Shown: positions 12,866-15,248 of the stretch, one piece after another
How positions within the stretch are numbered: position 1 is the first letter of the stretch
How the letters are laid out: the number at the start of each line of letters is the position of its first letter
Source of the DNA: CAMYMG01 sp038259455
GTDB taxonomy: Bacteria > Pseudomonadota > Alphaproteobacteria > Rhizobiales > Rhizobiaceae
Length of the DNA: 15,248 nt
Assembly: GCA_038259455.1 (NCBI GenBank)
Contig: JBBSOT010000082.1
Span: 1-15,248, forward strand
Reading direction: 5' to 3'
Translations under genes and position numbers: made by a program
Notes under the pieces: model-generated
Seen by the model: only the letters and a program-made list of their open reading frames with translations
What the model was told of the DNA's origin: nothing
The model's database searches: none

Positions 12866-14389
12866 TCAGGCCGCCACGCGACCGGCGATCCAGCGTCCGG
12901 CATTGGCAAGGATGAGGTCGGCATCGATGAAGCGTTCGCGCAGGATTTTTTCGTAGAGCGCGCCTTCCTGCTTGCGGTCTATCTCGCCGCCAATGCCGGT
13001 AAGCTTCGACAGCGCCTGCTGCAACGCGATCACCGTCCCCGAACCTTCATCGAACTGCGCCTTCTTGCGCCAGACGAGGCTGGCCGGCAGAAGATCAGCA
13101 CAGGCTTTGCGAAGCAACCACTTCTCCGTGGTGGGGCCGGTGGACTCAGGCGTGTCGGGATCGGTACGGCGCATCTTCAGAGAAACCGGAATCGATTGCG
13201 AGAAGTCGACGAGATCCCGATCAAGGAAGGGCGTGCGCGCTTCGAGAGATTCGGCCATCGAAATCCTGTCGACGCGCTGCAGGTTGATGTTGTGCATCGT
13301 TCCAAGGATGCGCGTCAGCTCGTTGGCCAGGGCACGAGGCCGGTCAACATAGGCGTGCTGATAGGTATAGCCGGCGAACAGCTCGTCCGCGCCCTCGCCC
13401 GTAAGGACGGCCTTGACCTTGCGTCGCGCAAGCCTCGCCGCAAACAGGGTCGGGATGGCACTGCGCACGAGATCGATATCGGCGCTTTCGAGATGATAGA
13501 TGACATGCGGCAGGTTCTCGACCACATCGTCGGCGGTGAAGACATGCTCGCTGTGGTCCGAGCCGATATGCGCCGCGACTTCCCTGGCCGCGATCAGGTC
13601 AGGAGATCCAGCGGTGCCGACCGCGAACGTCTTCAGAGGTTGCTTGCCCGCCTTCAGAAGCTGGCGCTGGGCAATTGCCGCCATGATCGAACTGTCGAGG
13701 CCCCCCGACAGAAACGAACCGACCTCGACGTCAGCAATCATCCATTTGGCGACCGCAGCCTCGATGACCAGACGCAGTTCGCGTGCCGTCGCATCGATAT
13801 CCATGCCTAGCTCGGCCTCCGCGGCGCCGTGCGGCCGGCGATACCACTGTCGCCAACCGTCCTGGCTATCGTAAAGGGTGCCGGGCGGAACCGCTTCGAT
13901 CGCCGACAGGCCAAGCCCATCGAAAGCCTTCATCTCGGAAGCGAAGGCGAGGCCCTTGCCAATTCGGGCCATATAGAGCGGTTTGATGCCGAGCGGATCG
14001 CGGGCCGCGACGATGCGGTCAGGCGTGGCCAGCACGAAAGCGAACATTCCATCCAGCCGGTCGACCCAGCGCGGGACATCCGACCGGAAAAGCTGGAGGA
14101 TCGTTTCGCTGTCGCTGGCGGTCTGGAAAAGCTCCTCGCCGAGTATGGCACGCAGTTCGGCATGATTGTAGATTTCGCCGTTTGCCACCAGCACCTCATT
14201 GCCCTGCACGATAGGCTGCCTGCCATCCTGCGGGCCAATGATCGAGAGCCGGCAATGCGCCATGACGGCTGGCCCGCCCGCCTGGCTAACAACGTTGGTC
14301 GCGTCGGGACCGCGATGCGCCAGCTTGGCAATCATGCGCCACGCCATGTCCTCGTCGCCGACATTCCATAAACAAACCAGCCCGCACAT
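12866..14389 (-). CDS. asnB: Asparagine synthase, glutamine-hydrolysing
   Basis: 507 aa. A class II glutamine amidotransferase domain (about 1-190) starts at the catalytic Cys2 (MCGLVCLWN) and shows HRGPDA (25-30), AHCRLSI (44-50), NGEIYNH (70-76) and RDPLGIKPLY (130-139). The synthetase domain (about 205-460) carries the pyrophosphatase loop SGGLDSS (228-234), LTGEGADELFAGY and SLEARTPFLDRDLVDF. It transfers ammonia from glutamine to aspartate with ATP, making asparagine. Length and layout fit AsnB rather than the longer N-acetylglutaminylglutamine amide synthases, though those related roles cannot be excluded. AGAGGA lies about 6 nt before the ATG. It follows the amidohydrolase gene by 69 nt on the same strand, probably as one operon. 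Confidence 0.93.
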   Translation of the reverse strand: MCGLVCLWNVGDEDMAWRMIAKLAHRGPDATNVVSQAGGPAVMAHCRLSIIGPQDGRQPIVQGNEVLVANGEIYNHAELRAILGEELFQTASDSETILQLFRSDVPRWVDRLDGMFAFVLATPDRIVAARDPLGIKPLYMARIGKGLAFASEMKAFDGLGLSAIEAVPPGTLYDSQDGWRQWYRRPHGAAEAELGMDIDATARELRLVIEAAVAKWMIADVEVGSFLSGGLDSSIMAAIAQRQLLKAGKQPLKTFAVGTAGSPDLIAAREVAAHIGSDHSEHVFTADDVVENLPHVIYHLESADIDLVRSAIPTLFAARLARRKVKAVLTGEGADELFAGYTYQHAYVDRPRALANELTRILGTMHNINLQRVDRISMAESLEARTPFLDRDLVDFSQSIPVSLKMRRTDPDTPESTGPTTEKWLLRKACADLLPASLVWRKKAQFDEGSGTVIALQQALSKLTGIGGEIDRKQEGALYEKILRERFIDADLILANAGRWIAGRVAA

Positions 14390-14458
14390 GGCTATTCCTC
14401 TTCACTACTTACCAATTGAAGCGGCGACCGCATGAGAAGCATGCGAGAGGCCGCAATT

Positions 14459-15248
14459 TCACCCGTTGGGCAATAAGCGCAGCGGGAAATGATCCGTCCG
14501 TTGGTCATCGACATAGCGATGGGCCGCGCGGTAGCCGGCCCATCGCCGGCCATCCAATTCGGCGATGAGCAGTGCCTCGCGGCGATCAGCCGCCCTGACG
14601 AGTACGGACCCGTCGGGCGCCAGAACCGCGCTCTCGCCGGCAAAATCCCCTGCACCATCGACCCGGTTGCAGAAGGCCAGAAACATCGAATTCTCGTAGG
14701 CGCGCGCGGGAGCCTGGATTCGCGGGACAATTGCATAGTCCCTGCCCGTCGCACTGATGACCAGAGCCATCTCGGCCCCGCGACGCTGCAAGTCCTGCAT
14801 AGTGACGGGGAAGTCAAGATCGTAGCAGATCAGGACGCCCAGGAAGAATGAAGGCTGGACCTCGACCACCGGCGATGGTTCGCCTGGCATGAACAGCGAT
14901 TTCTCGAGCTCGCCCCATAGATGCATCTTGCGATAGTTCAGGAGCACTTCACCGCCACTGCCAACCAGCAGCGCCGCGTTGTAGAGGGCGTCCCCGTCAC
15001 GTTCCGAATAACCCGTGCAGATCGCCAGCCCGTGACTCCTGGCAATCTCGCCAAGGTGCCTGGCGAGAACTGCGGCGGTGAGCGAGAGGTCGCGCGCTGA
15101 ATCAGCGTCAAGATAGCCGCACATGAAAAGCTCGGGGAAAGCGATCAGAGCGGCGCCTGCTCTTGCCGCTTCGCGCGCCCGCTTGTCGATCTCTGCGAGC
15201 GCCTCTGCAACCGACGAGGGCGTAAAATCCGTCTGTGCCAGCGCCAAC
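14459..15248 (-). CDS. Nitrilase-superfamily carbon-nitrogen hydrolase (5' end beyond the window)
   Basis: 263 codons are visible. The first complete one is a TTG inside the usual opening strand (ALAQTDFTP), so the true start is probably a few residues beyond the right edge. The catalytic triad of the superfamily is intact, numbered from the first visible residue: Glu39 in FPELFMCGY, Lys107 in YRKMHLWGE and Cys141 in LICYDLDFP. A further glutamate (Glu113) lies after the lysine as usual. Such enzymes hydrolyse amides, N-carbamoyl compounds or nitriles to acid and ammonia; the exact substrate is not evident, and amidases acting on small linear amides look most similar. Lying directly upstream of asparagine synthase suggests a role in amide nitrogen turnover, which is inference. 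Confidence 0.88.
   Translation of the reverse strand, partial: LALAQTDFTPSSVAEALAEIDKRAREAARAGAALIAFPELFMCGYLDADSARDLSLTAAVLARHLGEIARSHGLAICTGYSERDGDALYNAALLVGSGGEVLLNYRKMHLWGELEKSLFMPGEPSPVVEVQPSFFLGVLICYDLDFPVTMQDLQRRGAEMALVISATGRDYAIVPRIQAPARAYENSMFLAFCNRVDGAGDFAGESAVLAPDGSVLVRAADRREALLIAELDGRRWAGYRAAHRYVDDQRTDHFPLRLLPNG

Noticed and set aside
12710..13810. 366-aa plus-strand open frame
   Set aside because: It lies antisense to the asparagine synthase, which has complete catalytic motifs; high GC content leaves long shadow frames.

Overview
The window looks like part of an alphaproteobacterial chromosome, most likely Hyphomicrobiales (Rhizobium/Mesorhizobium relatives), though this is inferred from gene style and not proven. 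It is GC-rich with dense gene packing and ATGA or TAGTG stop/start overlaps. The protein types are also typical: a PepSY/DUF2271 module with a QseB-like two-component system, a rhizobial Crp/Fnr paralogue, and DUF302 and VIT-family proteins. No ribosomal RNA, complete tRNA, transposase, integrase or CRISPR array is visible.

Region 1 (1-4430) is a divergent module. On the minus strand, in transcription order, lie a small secreted PepSY protein, a secreted Asp/Glu-rich protein, a secreted DUF2271 protein and a PepSY-associated membrane protein cut by the left edge. On the plus strand, an OmpR-family response regulator overlaps its histidine kinase. Three 19-bp sites of the form CCTGAC-N6-CTGAAG (11-bp-phased direct repeats, as expected for an OmpR-type regulator) each point at one transcription unit: the regulator/kinase pair, the PepSY gene and the acidic-protein/DUF2271/PepSY-TM operon. 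Each lies 73-79 nt from the start codon it faces. This reads as a self-contained envelope sensing module with its own operator code; the signal is unknown.

Region 2 (4431-12425) resembles a stress or low-oxygen metabolic cluster. It begins with a gene-poor stretch, then a Crp/Fnr-family regulator facing a 78-aa conserved hypothetical protein across a repeat-rich 165-bp region. A DUF302 gene follows, preceded by an FNR/FixK-type box (CTGAT-CCAG-ATCAG). Next, on the same strand, come an APC-type amino-acid permease, an AI-2E-family membrane protein that overlaps it, and a full-length phosphoketolase. Convergent to these is a two-gene operon of an OsmC-like protein and a VIT/CCC1-family metal transporter. 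Phosphoketolase makes acetyl-phosphate from pentose phosphates; no acetate kinase or phosphotransacetylase is in view.

Region 3 (12426-12865) has no convincing gene but carries a 22-bp stretch (12671-12692) that reads as the last 22 bases of a serine tRNA, including CCA, with no tRNA body. That is what an integrative element leaves at its distal end, so regions to the left may be an inserted island and the genes to the right the older backbone.

Region 4 (12866-15248, minus strand) holds a nitrilase-superfamily amidohydrolase (5' end outside the window) followed by a glutamine-hydrolysing asparagine synthase, probably one operon for amide nitrogen metabolism.
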